Origin: Palsa-504 sp963744575
GTDB lineage: Bacteria > Actinomycetota > Actinomycetes > Streptosporangiales > Streptosporangiaceae
Reading direction: 5' to 3'
NCBI GenBank assembly: GCA_963744575.1
Contig: CAVUUF010000014.1
Location: 496,001 to 560,000, forward strand
DNA: 64,000 nt
Position numbers and translations under genes: made by a program. Below the pieces are notes generated by a model, which saw nothing but the letters and a program-made list of their open reading frames with translations, had not been told where the DNA came from and ran no database searches. Below, one piece after another: positions 26,452 through 35,779 of the stretch; within the stretch, counting starts at the first letter, position 1; every line of letters starts with the position of its first letter.

Positions 26452-27836
26452 GTTCCGGCGGAGCCCGCGACGCGATCACACCCCTGCGAGTGGCCAGAGT
26501 TCTCTGGCAGAGGAAGCTGGTCTGTGCGATCGTCGCCGCGGTCGTCATTCTCGCCGGTGCGGGGTTCGTCCTGACTCGCCCGAAGACCTACCAGTCAGTG
26601 TCCTCGGTGGCCCTGCTTCCTGACCCCACCAACCCCGGCATCCTGCCCAACTATCCGAATCTGATCGCGAGCCTCATCCCCACCTATATTCAGCTCGTCT
26701 CCAGTCCGGTGCTGCTCGATCAGGTAGCGGCCACCGTTCCCTTCTCCATTTCCGAGGCCCAGCTGGCGAAGGAGGTGCATGCGCAATCACTGTCCAGCGC
26801 CGCCGTCATCAATATCGTGGCCCAGAGCGGGAGCCCGGTACAGGCCCAGCAGATCGCCTCGCGCACGACAGACGTGTTCATCGCGCAGCTGAGCGGAAAC
26901 GGTGTCGTCATCCCCAGTGTCTACGCCCAGCCCGTCGTGCCAACGAATCCGGGGCCTCCGAGCCGCAAGCTCCTGCTGGGCGTGATCCTTGCCCTGGCCA
27001 TCGTCCTCGGGCTCGGGGCCGGCCTGTTGTGGGACCGGCTGTCCGGAGGCGCGGACAGGGGTGAGGACGGCACCCGGCCGCCGGCTGAGCCAGACCGCCC
27101 TCCCATTCTCGGGGTCATCCCCAAGCTGGCCGAGCAGCACGATGTCAGCACGATTCTCAACGCCAGGGACAACTCGACCCCGCGGGGCAGGTGGGATTCG
27201 CTGCGGACAAACTTCATGTACGCCACCGCAGACCGCCGAGTGCGCTCTGTCACGATCACGAGCCTTCATCCTGGGCAGGGCAAGACTACGGTCGCGGTCA
27301 ACCTGGCGGTGTCCCTGGCTGAACTCGGCCTGTCGGTCGTGCTGGTGGACGGGGCCGTGAACAATCCCATGCTCCACGAGGTCTTCGGCATCAAGAACGG
27401 GCCAGGGCTGCCGGCCGCGGCGCTCGGCGCGGATCCAGCCTCGCTGTTGACTCCGGTACCGTCGATTGCGGGTCTGCGCGTCGTTGCGGCTGAGCCCGGG
27501 TCAACCCGCGGCGAAGCCAAGGTCTATCTGCAGCAGCTTCAGAGGTTCTGCCTTCTCGGCGATCTTGTCATCGTGGATGGTCCTGCCTTGCGCGGCGGCG
27601 CGGCTGCCGGAATGGTCGTGGGTGCCACCGACGCGGTGGTGCTCGTGGTGCCGTCCGGACATGCCTGGCCGGATGTGGTTAACGCGGACCGGCGCATCGT
27701 GGAGAAGCACGGAGCGCCGGTGCTCGGGACGGTACTCACCGCAGCCGACGGCGTGGTCCGTGCAAACGGACAGAGCCCGGAGACTGATCTCAGCCTGCTG
27801 CCGGGGGAGGTGCCTCCCGCGCCCCCGCGCCGGTAA
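26448..27836 (+). CDS. Wzc-like polysaccharide co-polymerase ATPase, copy A
   Basis: 462 residues from the TTG at 26448. That start is supported by alignment with the paralogue on the minus strand (44241-45551), which begins MSPGKPHDTITPQRVARILW against SSGGARDAITPLRVARVLW here. Two membrane helices (about 22-42 and 178-200) bracket a Wzz domain. The cytoplasmic BY-kinase-like domain has Walker A PGQGKTT and Walker B LVIVDGP, but the Walker A' Asp-x-Asp-x-Arg is changed to DGAVN. The C-terminus has no tyrosine cluster. It probably controls chain length or export; autokinase activity is doubtful. Confidence 0.85.
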   Translation: MSSGGARDAITPLRVARVLWQRKLVCAIVAAVVILAGAGFVLTRPKTYQSVSSVALLPDPTNPGILPNYPNLIASLIPTYIQLVSSPVLLDQVAATVPFSISEAQLAKEVHAQSLSSAAVINIVAQSGSPVQAQQIASRTTDVFIAQLSGNGVVIPSVYAQPVVPTNPGPPSRKLLLGVILALAIVLGLGAGLLWDRLSGGADRGEDGTRPPAEPDRPPILGVIPKLAEQHDVSTILNARDNSTPRGRWDSLRTNFMYATADRRVRSVTITSLHPGQGKTTVAVNLAVSLAELGLSVVLVDGAVNNPMLHEVFGIKNGPGLPAAALGADPASLLTPVPSIAGLRVVAAEPGSTRGEAKVYLQQLQRFCLLGDLVIVDGPALRGGAAAGMVVGATDAVVLVVPSGHAWPDVVNADRRIVEKHGAPVLGTVLTAADGVVRANGQSPETDLSLLPGEVPPAPPRR

Positions 27837-27891
27837 CGGCGCGGAGACGGCAGGGCAGATGTCGTTGGCCGGCTGACGCGACGACGTTGCG

Positions 27892-29145
27892 TCATACCGG
27901 TGGCGGGATTGCGGGCGTCAGGCGGATCTGGTTCTTCCCGGCCAGGTCGAGAACGCGCTCGGCATCGTGCGGGTCGACAGGAAGGATGTGGGCGGCCCAC
28001 CATCGGGCTGCCTCCGGCAACGGCGAAGGCTCACAGAACTCAGGCCCGGAGTATTCATCCAGCGGCGGTGCGTACACGAAGTACACGTTTATCCCGCGTC
28101 GTCGCAGCTCGAGGGCCACGGCGTCCCGGTCCTCGATCAGCAGCGGCACACGGAGCAACGGCAGCGGGTCGCCCTCACGGGCCGCCGGGGCAACCGCATC
28201 GAGCGCTCGAAGCCGGAGGACGCCCGCGATCCGCTCCTCGCGGTCCCGCCCGAGGTCGCGCAGCTCGCCCAGGGTCCGCTTCAGATGGCTCGGCCGCTGT
28301 GGCATCCGGTAGTCCGGGTACGCCGTTTCCATCCACACGTCGAACTGGTCGAGGTCACCGCTGGAACGCGCGTGCTCCAGCCGGGGCGCGCGCAGCGGCA
28401 CCCGCCATGGGGCAGGTCTCACAGGACGTGTCAGGTGGCGCGCGCGATTCAGCCCCCGCATGAGATGGAGGCGCTCCAGCGGCGCCCTGGCCGCCGAGCG
28501 CGCGAGCCCGGCCGCCCGCTTGCCGATCGGCCTGGGCAGCATGAGCCGATCGCGCAATCCGGCGACGTCCCGGCGACTGACCTCCCGGTCGAACGCCAGG
28601 ACGCCGCCCCGCCCCGGGAGGTGCTTCGACAAGCTGAAGACGGAAACAGCACCGAAGCTCCCTATGGGACGCCCGTCAATGTCCGTCTCGAGCGCATGGG
28701 CGGCATCTTCGATCAGCGGAATATCGAATCGGCCGCACATTGCGCTGAGCTCGACGACACGGTCGGGAAGACCGTAGGTGTTACCTGTCAGGACGGCGGA
28801 AATGGTCGACCACGTCATGTCATCGACTGCGTCGATGCGCATGTTTCCATCGTGGATCGACACCGGCGCCATCACCGGCCGGAGCCCGGCCGCGAGGGCG
28901 CCGAAAAACACGGTGTCGTCCTCGAGCGGGGACATGAGGATGCGATCGCCGGGCGAGAGGAGCAGCTGGAAGGCGAGGTGAATGGCAAACCGGCCGGACG
29001 GCATAAACACGCATTCGCGGCCGATACGGGCCTCTAGCGCCGCCTCGATGTCACGTTCGATGTGTTCGCTCACCAACCCAGCTCCCCTCGAGATGTGGCG
29101 AGCTCTTCCGGCCAGCAGGCACAGGGCTCCGCGCGGCGAGGACAC
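27892..29145 (-). CDS. DegT/DnrJ/EryC1-family PLP-dependent protein
   Basis: 417 residues if started at the GTG at 29143-29145. The fold-type I pattern is present: FMPSGRFAIHLAFQLLLSPG, ILMSPLEDDTVFF, LIEDAAHALETDIDG and the lysine in VFSLSKHLPG, which would carry the cofactor. Family members make amino sugars from keto sugars. The first 20 or so residues (PRGALCLLAG) are encoded by the left arm of the large inverted repeat and resemble the start of the flippase (ARGALWLLAG), so they look grafted on. The GTG at 29073, with GGGGAG eight bases upstream, is a likely original start. It is transcribed away from its neighbours. Confidence 0.8.
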   Translation of the reverse strand: MSSPRGALCLLAGRARHISRGAGLVSEHIERDIEAALEARIGRECVFMPSGRFAIHLAFQLLLSPGDRILMSPLEDDTVFFGALAAGLRPVMAPVSIHDGNMRIDAVDDMTWSTISAVLTGNTYGLPDRVVELSAMCGRFDIPLIEDAAHALETDIDGRPIGSFGAVSVFSLSKHLPGRGGVLAFDREVSRRDVAGLRDRLMLPRPIGKRAAGLARSAARAPLERLHLMRGLNRARHLTRPVRPAPWRVPLRAPRLEHARSSGDLDQFDVWMETAYPDYRMPQRPSHLKRTLGELRDLGRDREERIAGVLRLRALDAVAPAAREGDPLPLLRVPLLIEDRDAVALELRRRGINVYFVYAPPLDEYSGPEFCEPSPLPEAARWWAAHILPVDPHDAERVLDLAGKNQIRLTPAIPPPV

Positions 29146-29366
29146 GGCCGCGGGCAGGGGGAGATCGGGAGCAGCTATGGCCGACGCCTGCCCGACGTGC
29201 CGGCCTGCCCGTGCGCCACGCTAAGCCCTCCCTCGGGACGGCCCGTCACCGCGCTGCCGCCCCGGCCCGGCTGTGCTGTCCGCATTAGTCTAACGACGTG
29301 GCTCTGACGCTGTATATGCGCCAGCCGATGCCACCGTGCCGCCAGGCCACCGGGCGCGGGGCGGGC
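29108..29366. repeat. Large inverted repeat, left arm
   Basis: 259 bp that match 38170-38431 in reverse complement, with five substitutions and 3 bp of gaps. Bases 29165-29346 are identical over 182 bp. The arm contains the DegT-like gene's upstream region and first codons on the minus strand and ends 6 bp before the start of the acyltransferase gene on the plus strand. An imperfectly symmetrical TTAGTCTAA lies at its centre. Confidence 0.92.
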
Positions 29367-29371
29367 CGGCC

Positions 29372-30406
29372 GTGACGCCCCGCGACCTGCTGGTTACCCC
29401 TCAGCTGGGGCCATGGGCACGACAGTGGGATCAGCTCGCCGGCCGGTCGCCGCTCCCCTCGCCGTTCCTGCGGTCCTGGTGGCTCAGCGGCACGGGCGGG
29501 CGCCGGCGCCGTTTCTTGCTCGTCGTCCGGGATGACCGGCTGCTGGGCGGCGTTGCCCTGGAGGAGGGATGCCGGCGAGGCCTGCCGTGTCTTCGGATGA
29601 TGGGCTCGGGACCGCTGTGCCCGGACCATCTCGACCTCCTGGCGGCCCCGGGACACGAGAGCACCGTGGTCCTGGCGGTGCGTGCGTGGCTGGGTCGGCC
29701 AGGAGCACGCCTGGTCGACCTGGAGGGCATTCGTCCCGGCTCTCCGCTGATCACTGCCCTTCCTGGCCGGATCCGCCGCGAGCCGCTCGCCGTGGCCCCG
29801 TGGGCACGGCTTCCCGCCACCGCCGATGCGTACCTGGCTGCCCGCCCGTCGAATTTCCGCCGCAATCTCCGCAAGGCCAGAGCGCGGATGGCAGCCCAGG
29901 GCGCCGCGTACCGCCTTAACCGGGGCCAGGCAGCGGTCGGGTCTCTGGAGACCCTGCGGCGCCTCCACGCCGCCCAGTGGGGAGGCCGCTCCCGCTTCCT
30001 GCCCAGCTTCGACCGCTTTGCGGCGGCCTGCCGCCTGGGCGCGGAATCTGATGAGGTAGCGGTGCATGAGCTTCATGTGGACGGGACTGTCATCGCGATC
30101 ATGGTCAGCTTCGAGGTAGCGGGACGCGTGAGCCTCTACCAGAGCGCCCGGCTGACCGATTTCGGCTGGCGTGACGCCACCGTGGTTCTGCTCACCGCGA
30201 CCATATGCGACGCTTGTGACCGTGGTTTCGCCGAAGTTGACTTTCTTCGCGGCAGCGAGTGGTACAAGAACAACTTCGCATCGGAGCGGCGGGAGCTGCT
30301 GCGGTTGCGGACCGCCACCGCGTGGACAGGGCGGGCTGGAATGCGGGCGGAGCTGGCGGCGCGCCGGGCCGCGGCGGCCGGCCTGCGCCTGCTGCCCTCT
30401 CGGTAG
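29372..30406 (+). CDS. FemAB/BioF2-like acyltransferase (GNAT fold)
   Basis: 344 residues from the GTG at 29372, just outside the inverted-repeat arm. The tandem-GNAT pattern of FemAB-like proteins in polysaccharide loci is visible: an N-terminal LRSWWLSG with FLLVVRDDRLLGGVAL, then SNFRRNLRKARARM and a second half with FDRFAAACRLG, SLYQSARLTDFGW and EVDFLRGSEWYKNNF. Such enzymes acylate sugars or peptides using acyl-CoA or aminoacyl donors. It is followed by a GT2 gene, suggesting it modifies the repeat unit. Confidence 0.75.
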   Translation: MTPRDLLVTPQLGPWARQWDQLAGRSPLPSPFLRSWWLSGTGGRRRRFLLVVRDDRLLGGVALEEGCRRGLPCLRMMGSGPLCPDHLDLLAAPGHESTVVLAVRAWLGRPGARLVDLEGIRPGSPLITALPGRIRREPLAVAPWARLPATADAYLAARPSNFRRNLRKARARMAAQGAAYRLNRGQAAVGSLETLRRLHAAQWGGRSRFLPSFDRFAAACRLGAESDEVAVHELHVDGTVIAIMVSFEVAGRVSLYQSARLTDFGWRDATVVLLTATICDACDRGFAEVDFLRGSEWYKNNFASERRELLRLRTATAWTGRAGMRAELAARRAAAAGLRLLPSR

Positions 30407-30442
30407 AGAATGCTGCCGTGCTTACCTGCTCCAGACAGGACC

Positions 30443-31444
30443 ATGGCGATGACTCAAGCCCGCTACCCGGCCCTTCCCGGCCCAGTCGACGTGGCCGTGA
30501 TCATTCCGGCGTTCAACAGCGGCGCCTACCTGGACCAGGCGCTGGCATCTGTGGCCGGCCAGACGGTCAGCCCGGCCGCCGTGATGGTCGCAGATGATTG
30601 CTCAACCGACGACACGAGCGAACGAGCCCGCCGCTGGCAGGGCCGCCTTCCCCTGGAGCTCGTCCGGCTGGAGCGAAACCGCGGTCCCGGCGGCGCTCGT
30701 CGCCGCGCTATTCAGGCCACCAATACCGCGCTGCTCGCCATACTGGACGCCGATGATCTCTTTCTCCCCGACCACCTGGAGACCATGGCCGCCGCCTATC
30801 GTGCCTGCCCCGGCCTGGTCAGCGCGCAAGTGCTGTCCTGGTACCCCGGCCAGGGGCTCATCAGTCCCGCCAGGGCCCGGCGCGTCCCCCGCGCCTCATA
30901 TCAGCTCGGCGCCTTGCTCCGCCACAACTTCGTGAACTTCCCCGTTTTCTCCCGGGACCTGTACGAATCGGTGGGCGGGTTCCGCGAGCAATACTGCGAA
31001 GACTGGGATCTCTGGATCCGGATGGTCCGGGCCGGAGCGAAGGTGACGATGGCTTCGCACCCAACTGCGGTATCCCGTGAGTGGCCGGGAAGCCGTTCCT
31101 TCGACTCGGCACGGACCGCTCAGCGCAGCATCGACGTGCTGACCGCCGAACTCCGCGCGGCGAGTTCCCCAGCGGAGGCCAGGGCCGCCCGGGCCGGGCT
31201 GCGGGCCCTGCGCGGCAAGCTGTCCTTTTACCGCGCGACGGAGCTGGCCGCCCAGGGACGGCCACGGCCGGCAAGGCAGGCCGCGCTCGAAGGGCTGCCC
31301 GGAGGCGGGGCCCGGGACGCGGCTGGCCTTCTGGCCCTTCTCTTGGCACCCTCCGCCGCGGCATGGCTCGAACGGCTCAGGCGGCCGCACCTGCTGCCCG
31401 CAGACAGGAGCATGCCTCGGTCTCCCACGGCCGACTCTGAATGA
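30443..31444 (+). CDS. Glycosyltransferase family 2
   Basis: About 333 residues from the ATG at 30443 (a second ATG is six bases on). GT-A fold with VAVIIPAFNSGAYLDQALAS, VADDCSTDDTSE and the metal-binding ILDADDLFLPDH; CEDWDLWIRMVRAG is the acceptor-side motif. The C-terminal 100 residues are helical and alanine-rich. It adds one sugar to the lipid-linked unit. Thirty-six bases separate it from the acyltransferase gene. It is the last intact gene before the mobile-element debris. Confidence 0.87.
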   Translation: MAMTQARYPALPGPVDVAVIIPAFNSGAYLDQALASVAGQTVSPAAVMVADDCSTDDTSERARRWQGRLPLELVRLERNRGPGGARRRAIQATNTALLAILDADDLFLPDHLETMAAAYRACPGLVSAQVLSWYPGQGLISPARARRVPRASYQLGALLRHNFVNFPVFSRDLYESVGGFREQYCEDWDLWIRMVRAGAKVTMASHPTAVSREWPGSRSFDSARTAQRSIDVLTAELRAASSPAEARAARAGLRALRGKLSFYRATELAAQGRPRPARQAALEGLPGGGARDAAGLLALLLAPSAAAWLERLRRPHLLPADRSMPRSPTADSE

Positions 31445-32413
31445 TTAACCAGACACGCCTTGCCGGGCAACTGCGTGAACGTCTTGACCGAACCAGCCTG
31501 GGCGGGCCCAGGCGCGGGGTGTCATCCATTCCGGCCTGCGCACGATCCTGGCTCCTCATATGAAACGGCCTGTCAGGCTCTTGCAGGTCGCTGGGTGGCT
31601 GATGCCTTAATGTCCGGTTTTCACGGGGGCGTTTTTGCGCGCGGTCCACTCGCCTGCCCGGGGTCGGCGGTTCCGGGCGGGATGGGTGCGTGCGGTCGTC
31701 GCTGGCCGGGCCGGGGTAGCGGGGGCAGGCCCTGGCCTGCCCTCTCTTGCTGCCCTCAGGGGCCGTAGAGACTCCGGCGTCCAGGCCGGCCCGCTGGGCC
31801 GTGGCGTCAGCGATGCGCAGCAGCCTAATGGGCACATGAGCAGGTCACCGCCGGCAGCAGCCAGGGCGCCTTGAGTCCCGCCTCAAGATCGCGGGGCCTG
31901 CTCGGCCGGGATCACGCCTTGCCCGCTCTTGCGCTGGAGCGCCTGATGAGGACCGGCGGTTCCCGGGCCCGCCGCGCCGGCCGGGTTCATCCCTTCCCGC
32001 TACCAGGGGACGCTGGAGGTCTTCTTTGAGACCCGGCAGGCTCCGGCCGCCGTGGCGGACGGCCCCGGTGCCGGGTGATCCGCGGGACATCACCGGGGGT
32101 CAGGACCTCTTGCCTCAGATCCGGGCCCCGGCACCGGGCCAGCCGTCTGCGCCGGCCGGGCGCTGGATTGTCCCGCCGGGATCGTGTGGTCCCGCCGCAT
32201 GGTTCCCGGGGAGCCCCCGGGTGGCACGGCCGCTGCCTTGGTGTCACTGAGGCTGCCACGGTCATCGGTGGCGCGGGGTCACCGGGGCATCGGACGCGCC
32301 GCGCGCTGGGCCGGGGCAGGCGGGGGCCTGGCCGCTTTCCCTGTCCTGAGGGGCCGTAGAGGTCTCCGGGGTCAGGGCCGGCCGCAGGCCGCCGCGCAGC
32401 GGTGCGTAGCAGC
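31445..32413. other. Non-coding region with two related blocks
   Basis: I see no convincing gene in these 970 bp. Two diverged copies of a roughly 75-bp block occur at about 31748-31830 and 32342-32413, each beginning with AGGGGCCGTAGAG and ending GCAGCCT or GTAGCAGCCT. The second block directly abuts the left 25-bp repeat of the IS110 element. They look like solo ends or non-coding parts of related insertion sequences. Confidence 0.45.
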
Positions 32414-32439
32414 CTTGACCCCGGAGGGGCGGCCCCGTA

Positions 32440-32810
32440 CCCTCGCGCGGCGCGTCCCCCGGCCCGGGCGCGGCAGCTCTTCTTGTGAAGGTGAGCGGCG
32501 GCGAAGCCGCCACCTTCTTGGTGATCGCAGGCGCGAGCTGGCGTGGGCGGACCCCATCCCCGGCGGGGGATCCGCGCAGATCGCCGCCCGTGGCGGGGTA
32601 TAGGTGCTCGTGACCTGAGCCACCCGCAGGAGCAACCCCTCACCAGCGCCGGGAGCCGCGAGCCCTGGCCAAGACCGGGGCCTGCGGGCAGCTGGGGTCA
32701 CGAACGGCTGATCGGATGGCGGGCCTTCGAGCCCTTCCATTAGGGAGCGTGCGTGCCCCGCGCGGCTTAGGCCAGCACGAACACCAGCCGCATCGAGGAA
32801 CGGAGGATGC
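32440..32810 (+). ncRNA. Possible IS110 bridge-RNA region
   Basis: In IS110-group elements the non-coding region ahead of the transposase encodes a structured guide (bridge) RNA. Here 370 bp precede the gene, with a clear bulged hairpin at 32487-32516 (GAAGGT..GGCGGC, GAA loop, GCCGCC..ACCTTC). No transcript boundary or target-binding loop could be established by eye. Confidence 0.35.
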
Positions 32811-34049
32811 ATGGACGTTTACTGCGGGATCGACTGGGCCGAAGACCACCACGACATCGCCCTGGTCGACCGGGACGGGCAGCTACTGGCCCGCCGCCGG
32901 ATCAGCGACGACGCGGCCGGGCTCGCGGCGGTGCTGGGCCTGCTCGCGGAGCACGGTGACACCGCCGAAGACCTGATCCCGGTGGCCATCGAGACGCCCC
33001 GGGGGCTGCTCGTCGCGTGCCTGCGCGCCACCGGCCGCACGATCTGCCCCATCAACCCGATGGCGGTGGCCCGCTACCGGGACCGGCACACGGTCTCCGG
33101 CGGCAAATCCGACCACGGCGACTCGGTCGTGCTGGCGAACGTGCTGCGCACCGACATCGGCTTCCACCGGCCGCTGCCAGCCGGCTCCGAGCTGGCCCAG
33201 GCCATCGCGGTGCTGGCCCGCGCCCAGCAAGATGCCGTCTGGGACCGCACCACCGCGCACAACAGGCTCCGCTCGCACCTGCGCGAGTACTTCCCCGGCT
33301 TCCTCGCCGCCTTCGCCGGCGCCAGAGGCGGCATCCTGCGGCCCGAGGCCCGGACCATCCTGGCCGCCGCGCCCACCCCCGCCGACGCCGCCAAGCTCAC
33401 CGTGACCCAGTTGCGTGCCCTGCTGAAGAAAGCCGGCCGCCGCCGCAGCATCGACACCGAGTCCGCCCGGCTGCGCGACGCGTTCCGCGCAGAGCAGATG
33501 CGCCAGCTCCCCCTGGTCGAGCAGACCATGGGCCGGCAGGCCCTGGCCCTGCTGCGCCAGCTCGACGCCGCCTGCGCCGCCGCCGCGGACCTCGAGCAGG
33601 CCGCCGTCCAGTCCTTTAACCGCCACCCGGACGCCGGGATCATCACCAGCTTCCCAGGGCTCGGCCCGCTCACCGGCGCCCGGGTGCTCGCCGAGATCGG
33701 CGACGACCGATCCCGGTTCCAGGATGCCAAAGGCCTCAAGGCCTACGCCGGCGCCGCCCCCATCACCCGCGCCTCCGGCAAGACCAAATCCGTCACCCGC
33801 CGCCACATCAAGAACAACCGGCTCAACGCAGCCGGCTACATCTGGGCATTCTCCGCGCTGACCGCCTCACCCGGCGCCCGCGCCCACTACGACCGCCGCC
33901 GCGACACCGGCGACCGGCACGCCGCCGCCCAGCGCAACCTGTTCGGACGGCTCCTCGGCTGCCTGCACCGCTGCCTTACCACCAGGCAGCACTACGACGA
34001 GAACATCGCCTTCCCCCACACGGCGAACAAACTCCGGCAGGCCGCTTGA
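32811..34049 (+). CDS. IS110-family transposase (DEDD recombinase)
   Basis: 412 residues, intact. The RuvC-like domain has the acidic residues in YCGIDWAEDHHDIAL, VAIETPRGLL and GGKSDHGDSVVL. The C-terminal Tnp domain has ITSFPGLGPLTGARVLAEIG, FQDAKGLKAYAGAAPITR and KNNRLNAAGYIW. IS110 recombinases insert at short target cores directed by the element's own RNA. It is the only intact transposase in the window and so the most recent arrival in the polysaccharide locus. Confidence 0.92.
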   Translation: MDVYCGIDWAEDHHDIALVDRDGQLLARRRISDDAAGLAAVLGLLAEHGDTAEDLIPVAIETPRGLLVACLRATGRTICPINPMAVARYRDRHTVSGGKSDHGDSVVLANVLRTDIGFHRPLPAGSELAQAIAVLARAQQDAVWDRTTAHNRLRSHLREYFPGFLAAFAGARGGILRPEARTILAAAPTPADAAKLTVTQLRALLKKAGRRRSIDTESARLRDAFRAEQMRQLPLVEQTMGRQALALLRQLDAACAAAADLEQAAVQSFNRHPDAGIITSFPGLGPLTGARVLAEIGDDRSRFQDAKGLKAYAGAAPITRASGKTKSVTRRHIKNNRLNAAGYIWAFSALTASPGARAHYDRRRDTGDRHAAAQRNLFGRLLGCLHRCLTTRQHYDENIAFPHTANKLRQAA

Positions 34050-34183
34050 CAACTTAACTGCATCGGATGTCTTGACGCCGGAGGGGCGGCCCCGTTACGC
34101 TTCCGGCCCGGCCAGCGGCCCACCGCGGGACGGCGTGCGTCCCGGCGCACCGCCCGGCCTGAGGGGGCATCACGGTCATCGGA

Positions 34184-34429
34184 TCAGCTGGTCATCTCGG
34201 CCCGTACGGACCCGGCGAGCTCGCGGGCGGTGGCGGTCACCGCCACCGAGGGGATCTTCCCGCGCCGGGTCAGCTTGGCGTAGGTGGCGTGCAGCCGCTG
34301 CTGCGCCTTCCACGAGCGGGCCAGCGTCTCCGGCGGGCACCCGGCCTGCCGGCGCCTGAGCGTAGCCAAGATCGCGGGCCGGGTGCCGGTAGGACCAGGC
34401 CGCCTCGCAACCGGAGCCGGCCGTTTCAT
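34184..34429 (-). pseudogene. C-terminal fragment of another IS110-type transposase
   Basis: 81 residues on the minus strand (PPETLARSWKAQQRLHATYA, then VTATARELAGSVRAEM) resemble the extreme C-terminus of IS110/IS1111 transposases. Neither the catalytic domain nor the glycine-rich Tnp motif precedes it. A relic. Confidence 0.45.
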
Positions 34430-34451
34430 ACTGACTGACTAGGCTGCTGAC

Positions 34452-34660
34452 ATGTTGCGTCCTGGAAGCTGGTCCCGGCCTGCGGGTGAAAGTCCCGTCC
34501 GGGTAGGCACCGGAGCGCCCGGTAGCAGGCCCCGGTTCGCCGTTGAGACGCGGCGGGCTGAGCGGGGTGCCGGAAGCCTGTGTGACGAAACTTGGGGACC
34601 CCAGCTGGGCGCGCGGCAGCGCCGACGGAGCCGGCATTGGTGGCGCGCCGGTGACGGGCA
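34452..34660 (+). mobile_element. Group II intron remnant, 5' part
   Basis: The stretch around 34482-34510 has GTGAAAGTCCCGTCCGGGTA, a pattern typical of the 5' structural domains of actinobacterial group II introns. It is followed by paired GC-rich arms and GCCTGTGTGACGAAACTTGG. It stops where the truncated IS110 gene begins. Read together with 35780-36130 it suggests an intron on the plus strand that was interrupted and lost its reverse transcriptase. Confidence 0.4.
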
Positions 34661-34667
34661 GGATGGT

Positions 34668-35770
34668 TCAGGCGGCGGGCTGCTGGCCGGGGCCGGCGCT
34701 GGGTGGGGAGCCGTCGCCGGGTGGGACGAGGGTGACCTGGCAGCCGAGCCGGGCCAGGGCCTGCTGGTGGTGGCGGATGAGGTGCTCGCGGTTGCGGCGG
34801 TCCCGCTGCTCGTAGTAGTCCTCGCCGACCTCGGCGTAGTCCTCGCCGCGGCTGAGGACCGCCCAGACGATGCAGATCAGGGTGTGCGCCACGGCGACGG
34901 CGGCTTTCTTCTCGTGGCCGCGGCCGAACCGGCGGGCCAGGCGGCGGAACCGGGCGCCGGGCCGGGTCTGGGTGCGGGCGGTGGTCCAGGCCGCTTCGAC
35001 CATCGCCGCCCGCAGGTGCCGGTTGCCTTTGCGGGCGGCGGCGTGCTTGCGCTTGCCGCCGGACTCATTGTCGCCGGGTGCCAGCCCGGCCCAGGCGGCC
35101 AGCCGGGCGGCGGTGGTGAACCGGGCCATGTCGCCGCCGGTCTCGGCCACGATCACCTCGGCGGTGCGCTGCCCGATCCCGGGGATGGTGACCAGCCGGG
35201 CGATCAGCGCGGCGAACGGCGCAGCCGCCTCGGCGACCAGGGCGTCCAGCTCGGCGATCTTGCCGGTGAGGTGGTCGTAGGCATCCAGGTACAGCCGGCA
35301 CGTCTGGGCGTGAGAGGCGGTGAACCGGCCGTCGCAGGCCACCTGCAGGTCCTCGATCATGCGGCGGAGCACGCCCTTGGCCAGGCCGGCCAGCTGGCCC
35401 GGGTTGCGCTCCCCAGCGATCAGCGCCTCGATCGTCGCCCGCCCGGACTTGCCCAGCAGATCGGACGCCACCGAGTCGATCGTGATGCCGGCGTCCTCCA
35501 GCGCCTTCGACAGCCGCTGCCCCTCGCCGGCGCGCTGCTCGATCAGCAGCCCGTGCTCGCGCAGCCCGGCGATCCACTGGCCGTCCGTGATGTCCCGCTT
35601 GCGGCCCGGGACGTTGCGCATGTGCGCCGCGTTACACGCGCACCCCTCGATCCCGGCATCGGCCAGCGCGTGGTAGACCGGCCACCAGTAGACCCCGGTG
35701 CTTTCCATCGCCGCGTCCGTCACGCCCAGCTCGGACAGCCAGGCCGCCATCTGGCGCGGGGGTCTTGTTC
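34668..35770 (-). pseudogene. IS110-family transposase, truncated at the N-terminus and internally deleted
   Basis: From WLSELGVTDAAMESTGVYWW onward the minus-strand frame follows an IS110/IS1111 transposase: MRNVPGRKRDITDGQWIAGL, ASDLLGKSGRATIEALIAGE, IPGIGQRTAEVIVAETGGDM, LAAWAGLAPGDNESGGKRK, and a long basic C-terminus. The first 40 or so residues with the initial catalytic aspartate are missing, and about 20 residues are deleted between HGLL and IEQRAGEGQRL. The open frame continues upstream to 36182, but that part is antisense to intron sequence. Confidence 0.75.
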
Positions 35771-35779
35771 CGGTTATGA

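Larger units (their letters stand above)
32414..34095 (+). mobile_element. IS110-family insertion sequence
   Basis: One intact transposase gene (32811-34049) with a 370-bp non-coding leader, bounded by a 25-bp direct repeat with one mismatch at 32414-32438 and 34071-34095. The repeat contains GGAGGGGCGGCCCCGT. IS110 elements do not usually make target duplications, so the repeats may mark the target motif or the element's own ends. The exact boundaries are uncertain. Confidence 0.6.
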
